Shown piece after piece: positions 12,466 to 26,256 of a stretch of DNA of 64,000 nucleotides (the first letter of the stretch is position 1; every line of letters begins with the position of its first letter). The notes beneath the pieces were generated by a model. The model did no database searches and was not told where the DNA came from. It saw only the letters and a program-made list of their open reading frames with translations. Source of the stretch: Panorpa germanica (taxonomy: Eukaryota; Arthropoda; Insecta; Mecoptera; Panorpidae); NCBI GenBank assembly GCA_963678705.1, contig OY783207.1, forward strand, positions 5,642,001 through 5,706,000. The letters are read 5' to 3'. The position numbers were made by a program, and so were the translations under genes.

Positions 12466-14677
12466 ATTAAAACTGTTCTAATTTATCATTAAATTGCATA
12501 ATATCAATATCTATGTATAGCTTTTTTTAATTTTTCTAAGCAAATTTTCTTCTTCAAACTATATCAAACTTAACTTTAAAAATATTTTTAAATTTTCCCT
12601 TAATGTTTCCTTCTTTTCATTTCTTTCTTCGAACAAGTTCTTCAAATACATTGTCACAAAATATATTAAAAGAAATTGGAAAAAAGTTTGTTGTTTTATT
12701 GATCTTCTCTTTTGTTTTTCAAAAGATGGTCAAAAGACTCCATTTTTAGTTGCTTCTTTATCCATATTTGAAAATCCACAGAATTGTTTAATAATAGCAT
12801 CTAGTGATATTAATAACCCAGATCTTTAAATATCGTACATTCAATTCATTAAAGAGATTTGCTAGTAGCTTTTATTACTCTTTGAAAACTCGTTCCATAG
12901 CATTTTATTGTTCTATTTTTTATTCTTTAAACAGCTCAATGTTTCAAGCCCAATTTGAATATACAATTTAATTATGACACAACATGATTTACTGGTTGTT
13001 CTTTATTGCACCTTCATTCAATACTAACGTAATTCCAATAAGTCACATCATTTTTCTATTCGAAATGATTTAGATAAATAAAAACACAAGAAAGTTAGTT
13101 TTTCGAAAGCAGCATTACAATTCAAGTAACAATATAAATCACAAGCAGCAAGTTATTCTTATTTACAAATTCATTTATCAAAGAACTAATCTTTTACAAG
13201 TAGCCTTCCGCTCCACATAATTCATATTTAACAATGACTCATCACAGTCATCATACTTTACTCACTTTCTCTCTATACTTACAGTCGTCTCCACTTGGCG
13301 AATATAGTCGTAAATGATTTATACTTTTAGTCTGGTATCACAATAACATACTGATGTTATGTTCGTCGTATATTTAATATAAATAACGACTTATAATTTA
13401 TAATAGAATGATTTATTTCGTAGTTCTAGACCATCAACAATACCCACTACTTGGCAGGGTCGATATGTTCTCCTTACAAATTCCGACGCCGACGCCAATT
13501 CCGACGGTGGGTCTCCCGCTATTCTGTGGGTTGACTGTCTTCAAGTTGACTTTACGATAACGGTCTATATGTCAATTAAATTTTAAAAACTGTTAAATTG
13601 TATTTGAATATATGTCAGTGTGTGGTGGGAGAAAGAGTGTTGAGAGGGGGATTCATCCGAAGTATGTGTGTGTGTTTACTGCAATAACGTCATAACTTAA
13701 TAATTATAGTAATTTTCCATAAATTAAATTGTAAGCGATTATCTTAGTTTAAATGTTAGCGCCTTGAAATTTTTCAGTTCAGTTCTATGGTTCCGAATAC
13801 ACTGGCTGTATTTGCACGTAATCGCAGGCGTATGAATTGTTTCTTTTGATTGTTACCTTTAAATTATTGACAAAACAAAAACATATTATGCATTCCTTTT
13901 ATTTAAAACTTGAAATTCATATTTTTAGATTTCATTTTAAACAAATATTTCAATATTATATTTATTTCTGATATATACATATGCAAGAAACAAAATGTAT
14001 GTCAAAAGTATTATTTAAAAGTTTTCATATTTCTTTGTGAAAGTACTCTTCTTATATATTACATATAATAATTCTTTGTGAAAATAACAAACTTTGTCTT
14101 ATTGCATATTCCTTGATAACTTCCAAAGTAGCAAATCATAAAAGCTGCCAGATATAAATATAAATTTCTGCTTCCTAATCTTCTTTTGATATATATTTCA
14201 TAATTTTGCTATAAATACGATTATTTGCGATTCACAATTAAATTGCAAATAACTGTTTGCGTTTGACAAACACAATTCAACCCTTTTCTCAAAATATGTT
14301 TTTGTACTAACGAGACCATACGAATTTATTAAGTTAGTTTGCTCAAGAATTAAATAGGGGTAACATAGGGATATTCCAAAAAATAAATTCTATTCCTATA
14401 GCAATTCTCTTACCATTTAATATATAATTATTTAATCGGTTTTTGCTTAGGTCTGCGTTTTGTGTTTTAACATTTTGAACAACCCTGTTTTATAATTTTC
14501 CATGAATATTCTTCGTCTATCCCATCTATAAGGGAAATATCATAAATAAAGATCTTAATTTCGCTGCGTCAACAGGTTTTGACTTGTTAATTTCACAAAG
14601 ACTTTCTGGTTTCATTTTGATACCGACTTCTCTAACAAACGTTGAGCGCTCTAATGATGGACTCCATCACCCGTTAA

Positions 14678-14848
14678 ACGGCGCAGCGCGGTCGTCCCAG
14701 CGCCGTTGAGTCCTTGTATGATCGAGCCAGCTACGCTTCGTATAACGGCTACGACGACGAGATGATTTCGTTACGTAGACATAGAGAAGACGTGGCAATA
14801 GACTACATCTACATTTATGTCTACATTCACATCTGGAAAATGTCATAG
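14678..14848 (+). CDS. Candidate coding exon, unidentified protein
   Basis: This frame is open for 57 codons between TAA (14675-14677) and TAG (14846-14848). Its first two thirds are strikingly G+C-rich compared with the flanks. The reading through about 14790 is protein-like: it contains SAVESLYDRASYASYNG and continues through an acidic YDDE stretch and an Arg-rich segment, while the last 15 or so codons (tandem Ile/Tyr) look like non-coding read-through. A possible acceptor CAG ends at 14700, but its pyrimidine tract is poor, and no good donor is visible (GTAGAC at 14775 is weak). The minus strand is also open for 71 codons here. It lies on the same strand as the CELF exon, 12 kb upstream, so an alternative 5' exon is possible, but I do not recognise the sequence in any CELF protein. 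Confidence 0.3.
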   Translation, partial: TAQRGRPSAVESLYDRASYASYNGYDDEMISLRRHREDVAIDYIYIYVYIHIWKMS

Positions 14849-16599
14849 ACTGTTCGTGTAGGGGTATGAGTGTGTGCATCAACTTATATTATCCTCAGTT
14901 TGAGTTTAACAAGACTTTGTAGTGTGTTACTACAATAATTGTCGCTCTATTTCCATTTTAATTAAATTGTTAGTAAGAGTAATGAATCAAGATGTCGACA
15001 TACCAAGTAGTTACAGAAACACATAAGGGTTGTATTTGCTGAACAGGTTAGTTATTGCGGCGACTTTGGTTGCATTTATTTCATTAGACTATTCAGTTTC
15101 CATTATTTCTTCTCTTTAGCATAAGGTTAATAATTAAAACGAGTGTATACCTATTAAAAGTTATATTGCATTGCCATAGAAATTATATCTTATGCTACAC
15201 AATGTAATAATAACTCTGCATAGTATCTTTATTGAAAACTACTCTGTTACATTTTTTCGTTAGTTGCAATTGTTAAAAATCGTACACTACTCCATTATTC
15301 CAAAGCTGACTATTGGTGAATGTCATTAGGTAGACTCCAGATTTTGATATGGCGTTTGAGTATAAAAATGTTATAAAAATTATTATACTTCAAGTTGAAG
15401 AAATTTAAAAATATCGTAACAGATTTTATGTATTCAATAGTCTTACTTATATACATTAAACGTATTTGTTTTAATTCGTGTACAAGTAGAAGTATATCAA
15501 TCAGGCGTAAATATATTTCAATATTGATTACTTGACAATGTTTTATATAATATAATAATTTATAATTCTTTTATATCAGTATACATGATTACAATTGAAA
15601 ACAATTTAATAATCGCTTTTCAAAAGATGCTCTGGCGCTAGTTTTTGAAAGAACACTTGTTCTAAAACGTAATTCTTACCATAATAAGTTTCTCAGATGT
15701 TTTCCGGTTTTGTAATCCGTCGAATATTGAGCATACCATATACATAGTCTTACTTTGTATTTTTACACCACTACTTAAGCAAAGAGAAGCTGCTCTCTAT
15801 TTCCAGCATGATGTACAACGTAAATGAAATTGCTCTATGTAGAGTGGAGTAGCTTTATAATATAATAAAATATTGTGTAACATAGTTTTCTGCTATGTGA
15901 AACTAGAAATAAGAGTAAATGTAAAATGCAACTCAATTCCAACGTGTTTGGGATGCTGTATGCACTTATGCACAATGCACCGTGCACCAATGGTGGTGCA
16001 TATTATGCTGATTCCACTAGTACACTTCAAATAATTTGTTTGATTAAAACTTGAAATGTTAAATACTTAAACGTTAATTGTAGATTTACATGCGCAAGAT
16101 GTAATAACATTATGTTTACAACGCGATCTCGAAGACGATTCGTTCAAATTAGTTTTTTGTAAGATTTACTAATTTATTACTAAATGCAGAGTCGGATTAA
16201 GATATTGGACATTTCTAGCTCAAAGTGATTTTACGCAACGCATACAAAACTATATAGATCGTAGTGTTAATTCTGCACTGTTCAGACGTGCCTTTCCATT
16301 TACTACTGTGATGTTACTTTCTTACAATTCAGTTCTGCAGTTCTGAGTGTAAAACTGTCGCAGTTTTACCTTGTACTTAATAGTTTTACATTCGTTTTGC
16401 TCTCTTTTCAGTTAAAATGTAACCTCTTGGATATAAAGCGCGCTGGTAGAAATTTATCTTGCTACAAGCCAATTTTAAGGTTCAATTTCTTCGTACCATA
16501 TAGAAAATTGTTTTCCAATGCATGTTTCTCATTTGATAGGGTAATACAAGGTAATAAAAACGTCACATTGCGTTATTTCTTTTATATTTTTATTTGAAC
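14849..16599. other. Non-coding AT-rich DNA
   Basis: No gene, repeat family or notable structure was recognised in this stretch. Confidence 0.6.
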
Positions 16600-16795
16600 T
16601 ATATTTTTTACTTTTTATATTTTTATTAGAAGAGTTAGGACAAAATGTTATTAAGAAAAGTTGTAGATAAATTTATTATCTACAAAAAACCTCTATACAA
16701 AATTTTTGTGAAAGTTATAATTTTCAAGATAAACAAAAAATACTGATATCACAGCCTTCCCGCCGAAAATTTAAATTTGAATCCAGGTTTTGTCT
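16600..16795 (-). repeat. Dispersed repeat R2, inverted copy
   Basis: Read on the minus strand it matches 6786-6975: TTTAAATTTTCGGCG, then TATCTTGAAAA, ACAAAAATTTTGTA, TTTTTTGTAGAT and TATCTACAACTTTT in the same order. The copy is a single unit, whereas the 6.8 kb locus has two. No open frame is shared. Confidence 0.65.
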
Positions 16796-19260
16796 TCTAA
16801 CAAGGACAAAGTACATAGTTCGATGACGGTTTTTCCTAACTATTTATTCTAGGGGATACATTTTAAAAAATTCACTCTGATTAACATTTTCCCATTAATA
16901 TGTTATCGGGTTTAAACAAGGGTTTAATTTTCCGAATAAAATGTACCAAACATAGCTAGTTTGTTTGGTTAGATTGATGTTGAAAATAATTAATGATTTT
17001 GGCGACTCACCAACTATTACCGCGTATAACCTATACAATTTTCCAATATTAAATAGCTGCTCTTTTATAAAAATATTTTATAAAGCTTGTATTAGAGATT
17101 TTTAAATATTATTTGATTATTCTTCAAAAATTAATTAAAAATCAATGTAACTAAAACAATTTATCACTCACAAATAAATTTAATTAAACAGCTCAATGGA
17201 GAACAGAGCAGAAGAATGCATTGTATGACGGTGTAATATATAAATTATGTTTTAATTAATTTTTGACTAATGAATTCTATTATATTTATTTCAATGTTAC
17301 TGTGTTTTGCAACGATATTATATTAAAAAAATTAATTAACTGTGCCAAGGCTAAGGTTAAGGTTCTCCGTAAGAGAAGGGCAGGGTAACTGTGAATCGAG
17401 AATAGGAAAGATTTTTTTATTATTTAATTCCACACTGTTTTTTTTACACTGTCAGTTCCACAACGTGTGTAGTGTTGCACTGTATTTTACAGTATCTACA
17501 GAAGCGCCCCAGCGTAATTAATTTGAGTGGCAAACCTCGAAAGTCAATTGTGATCAGATATAATTCTCATGCGTTTCTTGGTTTGTTCTCCTTTTCTAAA
17601 TTAACTAATTCTTGTTAGTTTTACAACGCATTGTGTTATCATAGAACCTCTGAAGATATTTTACATGTAGTACATAAAGTCTTACCTGTCGGAACACGAG
17701 TTTTAAAGTATATAATTTGCATGTCTGTACTTCTGGTTGTTTCTTTATTTTGGTTGAATTCTGTGCATCTTACACGTATCGTTTCAGTATACGTTTCGCA
17801 TTAGATTAAGCCAGAGCTATGATTTTAAGAGGTCTTCAAGCATCTGAAATCACAAATTCAATACTGACAAATCTTCCTCTGTACCTCTGCTAGTCATCTC
17901 CTTCTTTCCTCCTTGTCTCTTCTCAGGAGCTCTTTTTACTGACATCCTTAATTTTTTTTACTGCTCCCTTCCACTGCTAGTCCCACTTTTCGTCTACTTT
18001 CTTCCTTCTTCTTGTATTTCCGTCATCCACCTCTTATTCCTCTCTTATCTTCTTTTTTCTTTCTATTTTGCATTCGTGTGTCTCTTTAATGTGCTCCAAC
18101 GTTTGTTGCACATTCTACATAACCTTTCCTCTCTTTTTTCCCAATACCTTCTGCCTTCCTCTTTATTTCCCATTCTGAATCTATACTATATATTGACGTC
18201 TAGAAGCAAAGTGATGTAAGTGACACATTTTGAAAATTCGGCATAACCAGCACAAACTATAGAAGATGTATTAGACTATTTAGTGACATAGATATAAGTG
18301 AAAACTTGGACAGATTTTACTATATAGCGGGAATTCTAAAACCTACTGAATGAAAACGCTTATATAGCCTCATATAGCTTATTAACAGTATATATTTACA
18401 CAAATAAACCTCTTCCTCTCACCCCTTGCAACTTCAACGAAGTTTTCAAATTGGCACACTTGTGCAAAGAAGATTTTACCAATAAGTTTATATTTTATTT
18501 TTTACATTCTTATATATTTGTACGCATTATATTGTTAGCCCTTAGCTTCACTTTGTCCTTTATAGTATTTCAACGAATATATTCATGTTTTTGTTTATTA
18601 TTATGGAAGTGTGTAAGAAATGAATAAAATAACATCTTAACAAGAATTTCTCTTTCTCCCAGTACTTCCGTCTACGTATACGGTACCGTAATATCACTAT
18701 CAGCACCAGCATTCTTCCGCACGCTGCTGTACCTATTTACTTATATCTATACTATTGTAGTACACATCTTTCGTTCTTCCTCTTCTTCTTGTTTTACTTC
18801 ATTCCTTTTGTCGAAAGTCGGCGACTGTGTGATCCTCGTGTAATGGTTCTCTTTGTACTCCATAATATATAAAGTCAAGAAAAGCAAAGCATCGCACAAA
18901 CTTCACTTACCCCGTACATACCTATGCTGGTTATTATTAACACACCTTCTCTTACTCCCTTTAGTATTTTCTTCACATTTCTCTTGCTATTTAATTTTAA
19001 CTTTAATTACTTTCTAATTGAATTTTATTTATAATATGATTTTAATATAGTTAAGAATCTTTTGATATACAAGAATTCTATTGAGAGAAATTCTTACTTT
19101 GATTTGTTTTCATTTTATAGTTTTCACTGAGAAATTTTCAAGAATATTGATCGATGTTTTGTGTTACGATGTTAGAAAATATATAATATGTACGATTTAG
19201 ATAATATTCAAGTTATTTCGAGCTAGTGGTAAACGTAGCTTAAAGTATGGTCTAAAGTTA
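16796..19260. other. Non-coding DNA with pyrimidine tracts
   Basis: No gene is recognised. Pyrimidine-rich stretches lie at 17870-18180 and, less strictly, 18640-18990. The remainder is ordinary AT-rich sequence. Confidence 0.6.
17870..18180 (+). other. Pyrimidine-rich low-complexity tract
   Basis: About 300 bases strongly biased to C and T on the + strand, with many TCTTCC/CTTCTT words. No open frame of interest. It resembles the tracts at 4138-4430 and 51600-52010. Confidence 0.7.
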
Positions 19261-19340
19261 AGCGTCTTCATACTATCATGACTCGTTTTAAACTCATACG
19301 TCCATGAGTTTAAAGCGAGTCATGATGGTATGAAGACGCT
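19261..19340 (+). repeat. Near-perfect 37-bp hairpin with 6-base loop
   Basis: Arms 19261-19297 and 19304-19340 are reverse complements except at two positions, around the loop ACGTCC. Both differences would be U-G wobble pairs in a + strand transcript, giving a continuous 37-bp stem, but A-C mismatches in a minus transcript. The stem length and small loop are within the range of insect miRNA or hairpin-siRNA precursors. No known mature miRNA is recognised in either arm. No clear target duplication flanks it, although a palindromic MITE remains the main alternative. Confidence 0.7.
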
Positions 19341-19688
19341 CGTATTGTTTCAAACACATAAGAGAACTAACTGCTAACACGAATCCTTGAAAGAAATACA
19401 TCTGGAAATCTTAGTTACACCTTACTTGGATAATACTTATTATCGCCTACATACCCGCCTGTCCGCACTAAACTTTTCTGAGTGGTGTTAATTTTGAGTT
19501 TGTCGCTAATAAGACGATATTGTATTTTCATAAAAAATATTTTATATATCAATTTTTTTTTTTGTTATATTGTTCTAACTTAAAAATAGAATAAATATTA
19601 CATAAAATGTTACCTTTAATTTATATAATATTTATGTATTCTATCTAAATATAGTAGTCTTACATATTCAAGTGATATTAATATTTTT

Positions 19689-19930
19689 TCAGTATATTTT
19701 TATATAATAAATATTTAATTCGCTACCAAATGGTTTTGTTGAGACTGCATTATAATGGTTCCAACCGCTCTGCCTTCGCGCTTTGTGTACCTGGTATACA
19801 AACACTACAAAGTTATCTTCGTTTCTTAAAGGATAATCTAATCTATGCTCCAGCATTATTATCTTTCCATCTCTCAGTGGAGTTGGCGTTCTGTTCCATG
19901 GCATCTACAATCTTCGTTGCTTGTATATGT
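19689..19930 (-). other. Patch open in several frames, possible exon or TE remnant
   Basis: On the minus strand, 19689-19904 is open for 71 codons with a protein-like composition (for example LEHRLDYPLRNEDNFVVFVY followed by basic and Trp/His/Tyr residues). The + strand is also open across 19730-19969. The base composition is less AT-biased than the neighbours. A third minus-strand reading runs through a short Asn/Thr-rich peptide to a TAG near 19831. No domain is recognised. It could be an exon, a fragment of a transposon-encoded protein, or simply a region with few stops; the data do not decide. Confidence 0.2.
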
Positions 19931-22900
19931 ATGGTATATCATTGCGCTAACACATTGTTTGCTAAGTAAAAGTAAAGGGACCAGGGATTTTATAATATTC
20001 TATGTTCTTTTGTTCAGCAAAACTTGAAATACAATACATTGTTTTATTACAAAGTTACTCCAAATTAATTGATTATTAATTGTGTTTTTAAAAGACCACT
20101 GCTGAATATTTTTAAATGGTTGTTGTTCTTTTTCAAGAGAGTACATATTCCGTCATTTTGAATAAAATGGCTACCGCGTCTAGCTTGTCAGTTATCCATC
20201 CTTTTATCCCAATATCACAGCACATTATCGATAGTTAGTGGCTCTATTTTACAATTAATTTGATGGATGATTTCCTTAAGTGCGTTAATTAGTTGTTGAT
20301 CTTGCTATTTAAACCAATTAAAAAATGTTATATAAAGTCTTTCAACAAGAGCTATAACTTTCAATTTCGCAGCATTTTTAAAACGTCGTTGCTGTAATAT
20401 TTAGCAGATATTGTATTTCATTGTTAACCTCAGAGTTTGTACTTTAAATAAAAATAAAAATATCACGTTGTTTCAACAAAGTATTACGCTTTTCTGTTGA
20501 TTTAAAATAATACCTCTTATTGAAATAACCTATATATTAATACAAATTAAAGTAAGTTTTATTTTAAGATCCGCATTACTGATTTCTTAATACCTGTAAC
20601 GTTTAGAAGAGGACCCTTTCTTGTAACTCACTTCATTTTATTTTTATAACCGAACCATTCCATTTCATTCTAGTTTCGAGCTTTGAGTAAGACAAGATTA
20701 ATTCTAAATTCAACATTATAATTTTGTTATTCCAAATTTATAATTCTAAGTTTATATTCTAAATAAAATAAAACGTAAAACCTAATTCTACTCAAATTCT
20801 CCTTGTTATAATAAGATCTATCTATATCTAAGGAAAGTCTTAGTTCACAAAGAGTACAACACGTGGCTCACTCTATTGTAATTTACTGTACATATAATTT
20901 TAATCGTGTTCGAAATATATTTTGATTAATATGTAAACAGCTACATAACCAATCATTTGATTATTATAATTGAGTACCCTTAGTTCTCAGTCCAACAAAC
21001 ACATAATAATCACATACAAGCCTAACTATAATGGGAGGAGTGGGACGAGTGTGAGGGTGGGGATAGTATTCCACACTAACCATTGTTTGCCATGTCTACC
21101 TGAACCTCGTATAGCAAACACAGTTATATATTGTTGTAAACACAATACTGGCTTATAGGATATAGACTAAAGTATTGAATACCGTTTGAAACCTCCATCT
21201 AACTCCCACAACTACCCCTCCCCTTCTTCCCTTTGCACCCTACTATACATGTCTTCGGTCTACACCTTGTGTTTGTAGGGTTGTTTTGTTCATTGTGTAT
21301 TTGTGTCTTTGCTCCTAACCTTCTGTCTTACCAAAGAGTGAAAATGTGTACCTCCAAACAGAGAGAATACTACTCCTACTCTCTTTACTTTACCACCTCT
21401 CCATCCATCCATTTCTCCTTGATGTTTGCTGTATAAGTCCCGTAAGTCCTAAGCCTTATTCTAAACTAAAACTTGTCACATACTTAAGACTTTTGGTGTA
21501 TGTTTACTTTTACTTCGAATTATATCATGAACGAGTTAAAACTTGTTACAAAGATAAAAACTGTTTCATACACTAACTGCTTGGTTATGGCTTAGATACA
21601 TATGTTTTTTTTCTTTCTTTTTTTGATATTTTTATAACGTAAGTGTGTTTTTGATATATTTTTGTTTTATTGGAAGGAGGGTACATCGGCTTCAGTTTTC
21701 TTCTGTAAAGAAGTAATAATCTCCCAATCATTTTTAAATAATTAATTATGTATTATTACTTTAATAGTAGATATTTTTTAGGTATTTCCCATTTCCATGT
21801 TTCGTTGTTTCCAATTATGTTACATGAGTATATAATGTTGAACTTAATTCAATAAATTCAACATCAATTATAAATTCTATATTAAAAGTTTTATATTAAA
21901 AATTAAATTAAATCAAATTAAATTAAACGCAAAAATGAAAATATACCAAAACTATATTTCTTTGATTAAGAAGAATCTAAGGCTATTCAAATTGCATGTA
22001 TATAGTATGTACTGTTATGCTTATTCATTTTATGTATTCTAATTGTTTATTTATAATGAAAAATAATTAAAATTAATGTTTCTTATGAATAATTTATTTC
22101 TTATTTGCAACTATGTTAAATTTTACTAAATTGCCTTTCATTTTTATCTGATTTCCATATCGATTGCGTAGTCCGTAAATAATGATGATGTTGTTTTTCG
22201 CAATGCCTCAGGGCAGATAGCATAATGAGTGCATTGATTATAAAATAGTTTGATTTTTATTCCTAGCTCTCTATTTTTATTTTTATAGCAAAAGCATCAA
22301 TTTTTATTATATGTAAATCTACAATTTATGTGTTTTATTCACCTGCCAACAAAATAAAAAATTTGCATTTCCTATGGATTATGGATAACGTAGTCAGCTG
22401 CATATTTTTTACTGTAATATATTCAATATTTTACAAACATACATTTTTATATATTTATTTTACCTTTGAGTTTTATCAAAATATGAAAAATGTATTAAAC
22501 ATATGATTTTTTACCTTATAAAAAACAAGTGACAATTTCTCATAAATCTAAAAGTATATAAGTGCATTTGAACATTAATATTTCAAAGTTGGAAACTTTC
22601 AACGCATTTGATTTTATATATTTATCATTTGAATTTGAGAAAAGTTTTTGTTCTTGAAAGAGATTTATTTAACTAAACATCAGTTCAGACTTGCTGCTAT
22701 ATATTCCGAATAGTTACAACGAAACTTTACTTCAGAATTACAAAATGTATTTCGAAGGAATACGAACATTGTTTGCTCACGGGATAAGAATTGTTACTGT
22801 TACTGCTTCTGTTTCTATGGCTTCATCGTGTATTAGTTGACTTATTTGTATATACATTATTGATCCTTTCAACATAACCACACTTAGTTAAGGTTGATGA

Positions 22901-25900
22901 CTTACAAATCAATTACAATATAAAACTGAACTTGAAAACTGTTTATGAATTTTTTTTTAACTAAAAAAAATAATTTTTTGTTCTAAGACATATAGTAATT
23001 TTTATTGCGTCTTTTTCACAGTGTAGCATTGGTTTAAAGCCACAACAGGTCACTATTAACCCTTTTGTCGTCAATAAAATAATCTTGCTTAAAAAGAATT
23101 ACAAAACAATAAATAAATTAATTCTGCAATGTCAAAAACGTGCAATATAATATATTTTTGTTGGAGCTCTTTTCATCATCTTCATAACCCTAAAACGAAA
23201 TGTTTCTTAGTATCAGCAACAGTTAAAACACATGCAAGACAATTTACAACCCTGTTTTACAAGTAACCCTTCTTTTTACAAGAATTCTTCGTTTAATACT
23301 AAAACTCTAAACATATGTTCAAGCGATTCTGAATTCTTTTCTTTATAATTTCTCTTCTTTATTGCTCTACCACTTTATTTTATGCCCACGCTTTGCTTAT
23401 ATTTATCCTATCCCATTCCCACACTCTCCATTGCCACCCCCTAGATCTTTACTGTTGTTAGCCCTTTTCAAAGAATTTTACTTTATATTCGTACATCAAA
23501 TGGTGCTATAAGCCTCGGGCGAAACCTTTGTATCTTCAGCTGTAGTTTGACATTTGACTGACGGCTTTGAACATATTTTTTATTCAATATTTATTATTAT
23601 TATTATTATAATTCTATTGAGAATTCCATGTGCGTGGTTGCACGTGATGCAGACTTACAGCAATCCACCTAGACTACTTCAAAGTTCGTTAAATTTTCTT
23701 AACATAATTTTATTTTTGTAGTTTATCTACAAATTCGTCAAAGTAAAAAGCTTTTTAATATATCTTTAAGACATTTGCATTTTAATGCAAAAATAATTAA
23801 ATATTTCTTTTTTTTTCTCTCTCTTATTTTCTGTTTTCGTTTTTCATGTAATTTATAAAATGAATTGTTAAGAAGCAAGAGAGGAAAATTCTTTTTCTTT
23901 AAAAAAACACGAAAGATTAAGGATACACTTTAACGCATAATACATCAAGTTAAACCAGTCAGAGAGTACGACCTTTCACCCTGTAAAACCACCCTGCAGC
24001 AACCCTTAGAACTCAGAGGATCAAGGATTATCAAAGAGAAATTATACCCCTAATGATTTTTGACCTTTTATTATTGTTCTGCCTTACTCGTTATTCGTTT
24101 CTGAGCTCTATTGAATTCAAATACGGAGTTTCGTTTGTTTTTGTTTTGTCTTATGTATGTTTGTGACATTAAATAAATATTATTCCCAAATTATTAAGGA
24201 ATAATGTGCTAAGATGTTCAAATATTCATAGCATTTCGAAGTCAAATGATATGAATCTCGTTCTGTTGTATACTCTTAAATGTATTCAGTTTTAGAATGT
24301 TTATTCAGAGGAGTAGAGGGGAGAGGGAGGATGAGAGAGGGTTCGTCTTATTTCATGCTATTGTTATTTCTTAGTCCCCAAGTTTTCCGGTACGATAGAT
24401 TCTCCATTCAACAATTCGTTGCCTGATTCGTACTGAGAGCAGAGACATGGTACTGATTATGTTCTGTTATTAAATTCTCTTGTTGATAATCACTCCTATA
24501 ATTAATTACCTAAAATTTATTGTTATCAAGTCGTACATTCACAATTAGCAGTTTCATTTTTCAGGTGAATACGAGATTTCTTTATTTATTTGTTACTAAA
24601 AATAAACTTGTTTGCTTATATATTTTGTAGAAGAATTTCTTACATACTAGCTAAATTTTTATATTTTTCTATTTAATATTTATCTATGGATATTCTATTT
24701 TAATTGAAAAACAGATGAACGTAGTAATTACGCAATGGGATCTTAGACTATAACTCTTTTATAATTAACATAGAAACCTATATTATATGACAAATAGTAC
24801 GTTCTATTTCGTTTTTAATTTTAATATTTAAAAGCGTTAAACTTTTGTATTTATCTTTCTAAATCTCTTTGACAGTAATAAGCAGCTTTATTAATACAAA
24901 TAATTCTAACACACCTAGTATATTAATAAGATTATAAAATGTTATGTGTGTGAGTTAATTCTGCAAGCATTATTAATTCATGAGTGTACTATATCAAATG
25001 TGGTATAAACATCGAATTTGCAATTTATTATTTAACACTTGACACCACCACCATAAGACATTCAACCATAAGTCTCAGTATAACTAAACAACCCCTTTAT
25101 ATAAAACCCTTCAGAACTTACCCTCAAGTTGGTGAAACCTTAAAATAAATATCAAAGAAGCGTACCGTACCACATTTTGCATTTGCTTAACGAGAACCGT
25201 TAAACGAACAACCCTTAACGCTCTACTTGAAAACATAATTTCATTTCTACAATATTTTTCACATACGTTTGCATACAGCAATATATTTATTCACGAAACG
25301 TTTTTTTTTTTTTTTTTTATATTATTTACACATGTTGACACAAATGGTTGGCTGCATCTACGAGTGTATTTTTCCTACTCATTGAAAACTTCTGTGAAAA
25401 TTGATTCATAAAATATTCTTGTTCATACATGGAGTTTTCAGATTTTTATATTTCATTTCCTGATTTTCATTTGTGTTGCTCTGAAATATTGGTTTTTATT
25501 TTAGGTTAGGAGACATTTTCTGTCGCGTATTTCCTTAATCATAAAAATAGAACTTATATTTTCATTTGCATATACCAAATGCTTGGAGAACATAGAACTA
25601 TTTTCTAAATGGCCAATAACTTGTTGGATAAAGAAAGTTAATGAGATAATCTGCTTGGAGCGCTGTAAACAAAAACACAAAACCATCTGTCAAAAGTGAC
25701 AGAAACTTTATCACATAATGTACATACTATGTACATACAGCAATGTTAAAATATGTATATACATAAGATATTCAATATACTTGAATGTGTATACACCTGG
25801 AATAAAGTATCAATACACAAATGTTTTCTGGGTATAGGCGTAAATTACCAATTTGAAACTACTAAATTACGAAACATAAAACTATTAATTCACAATTTTA

Positions 25901-26256
25901 AACATTAAATATTATGCAATAACTAAAAGTGAATTTAATATTCTGTACATACGACAGATTTATTCAATTTTGCATAAATTATTCCGTCCCATTATGTCAT
26001 GTCGACACGCATTGCAGTTATGAGGATTATATATTTCTACAAATAGTATATACACATACTTCACTTTCATCTAGATTAGCTAAGCGTAATATTTCCTTTG
26101 AGTTTGTCATTTAAGCTGTGTATTTTTATCACGCACAAAAACATTCTATTTATAAAAAATATTTTATATAAGTGAAAAATTTCTCTAAACATATTTCAAG
26201 CTTGATGTTGCGGACATTGTACTGTGTACATTTTATACTTTTCTTTGTACTGTCCT
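19931..26256. other. Non-coding DNA
   Basis: No gene is supported. Features noted are G-rich blocks at 21031-21066 and 24309-24341, a C-rich block at 21201-21240, a (TTA)n run at 23591-23608, and an 18-base poly-T at 25301-25318. Short open frames have no recognisable motif. Confidence 0.55.
25301..25318. repeat. Poly-T run, 18 bases
   Basis: An uninterrupted homopolymer. It could be the reverse complement of a retroposed poly-A tail, but no retroelement body is recognised beside it. Confidence 0.9.

Larger units (their letters stand above)
7693..14677. other. Non-coding DNA
   Basis: No gene is supported. Simple repeats occur at 10103-10122 (GA)10 and around 11493-11511 (GT-rich). A possible degenerate transposon end lies at about 12405-12465. 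A G-rich block lies at about 13621-13650. Short open frames such as those at 8081, 9102, 10312 and 12089 have AT-driven composition and no recognisable motif. Confidence 0.55.
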
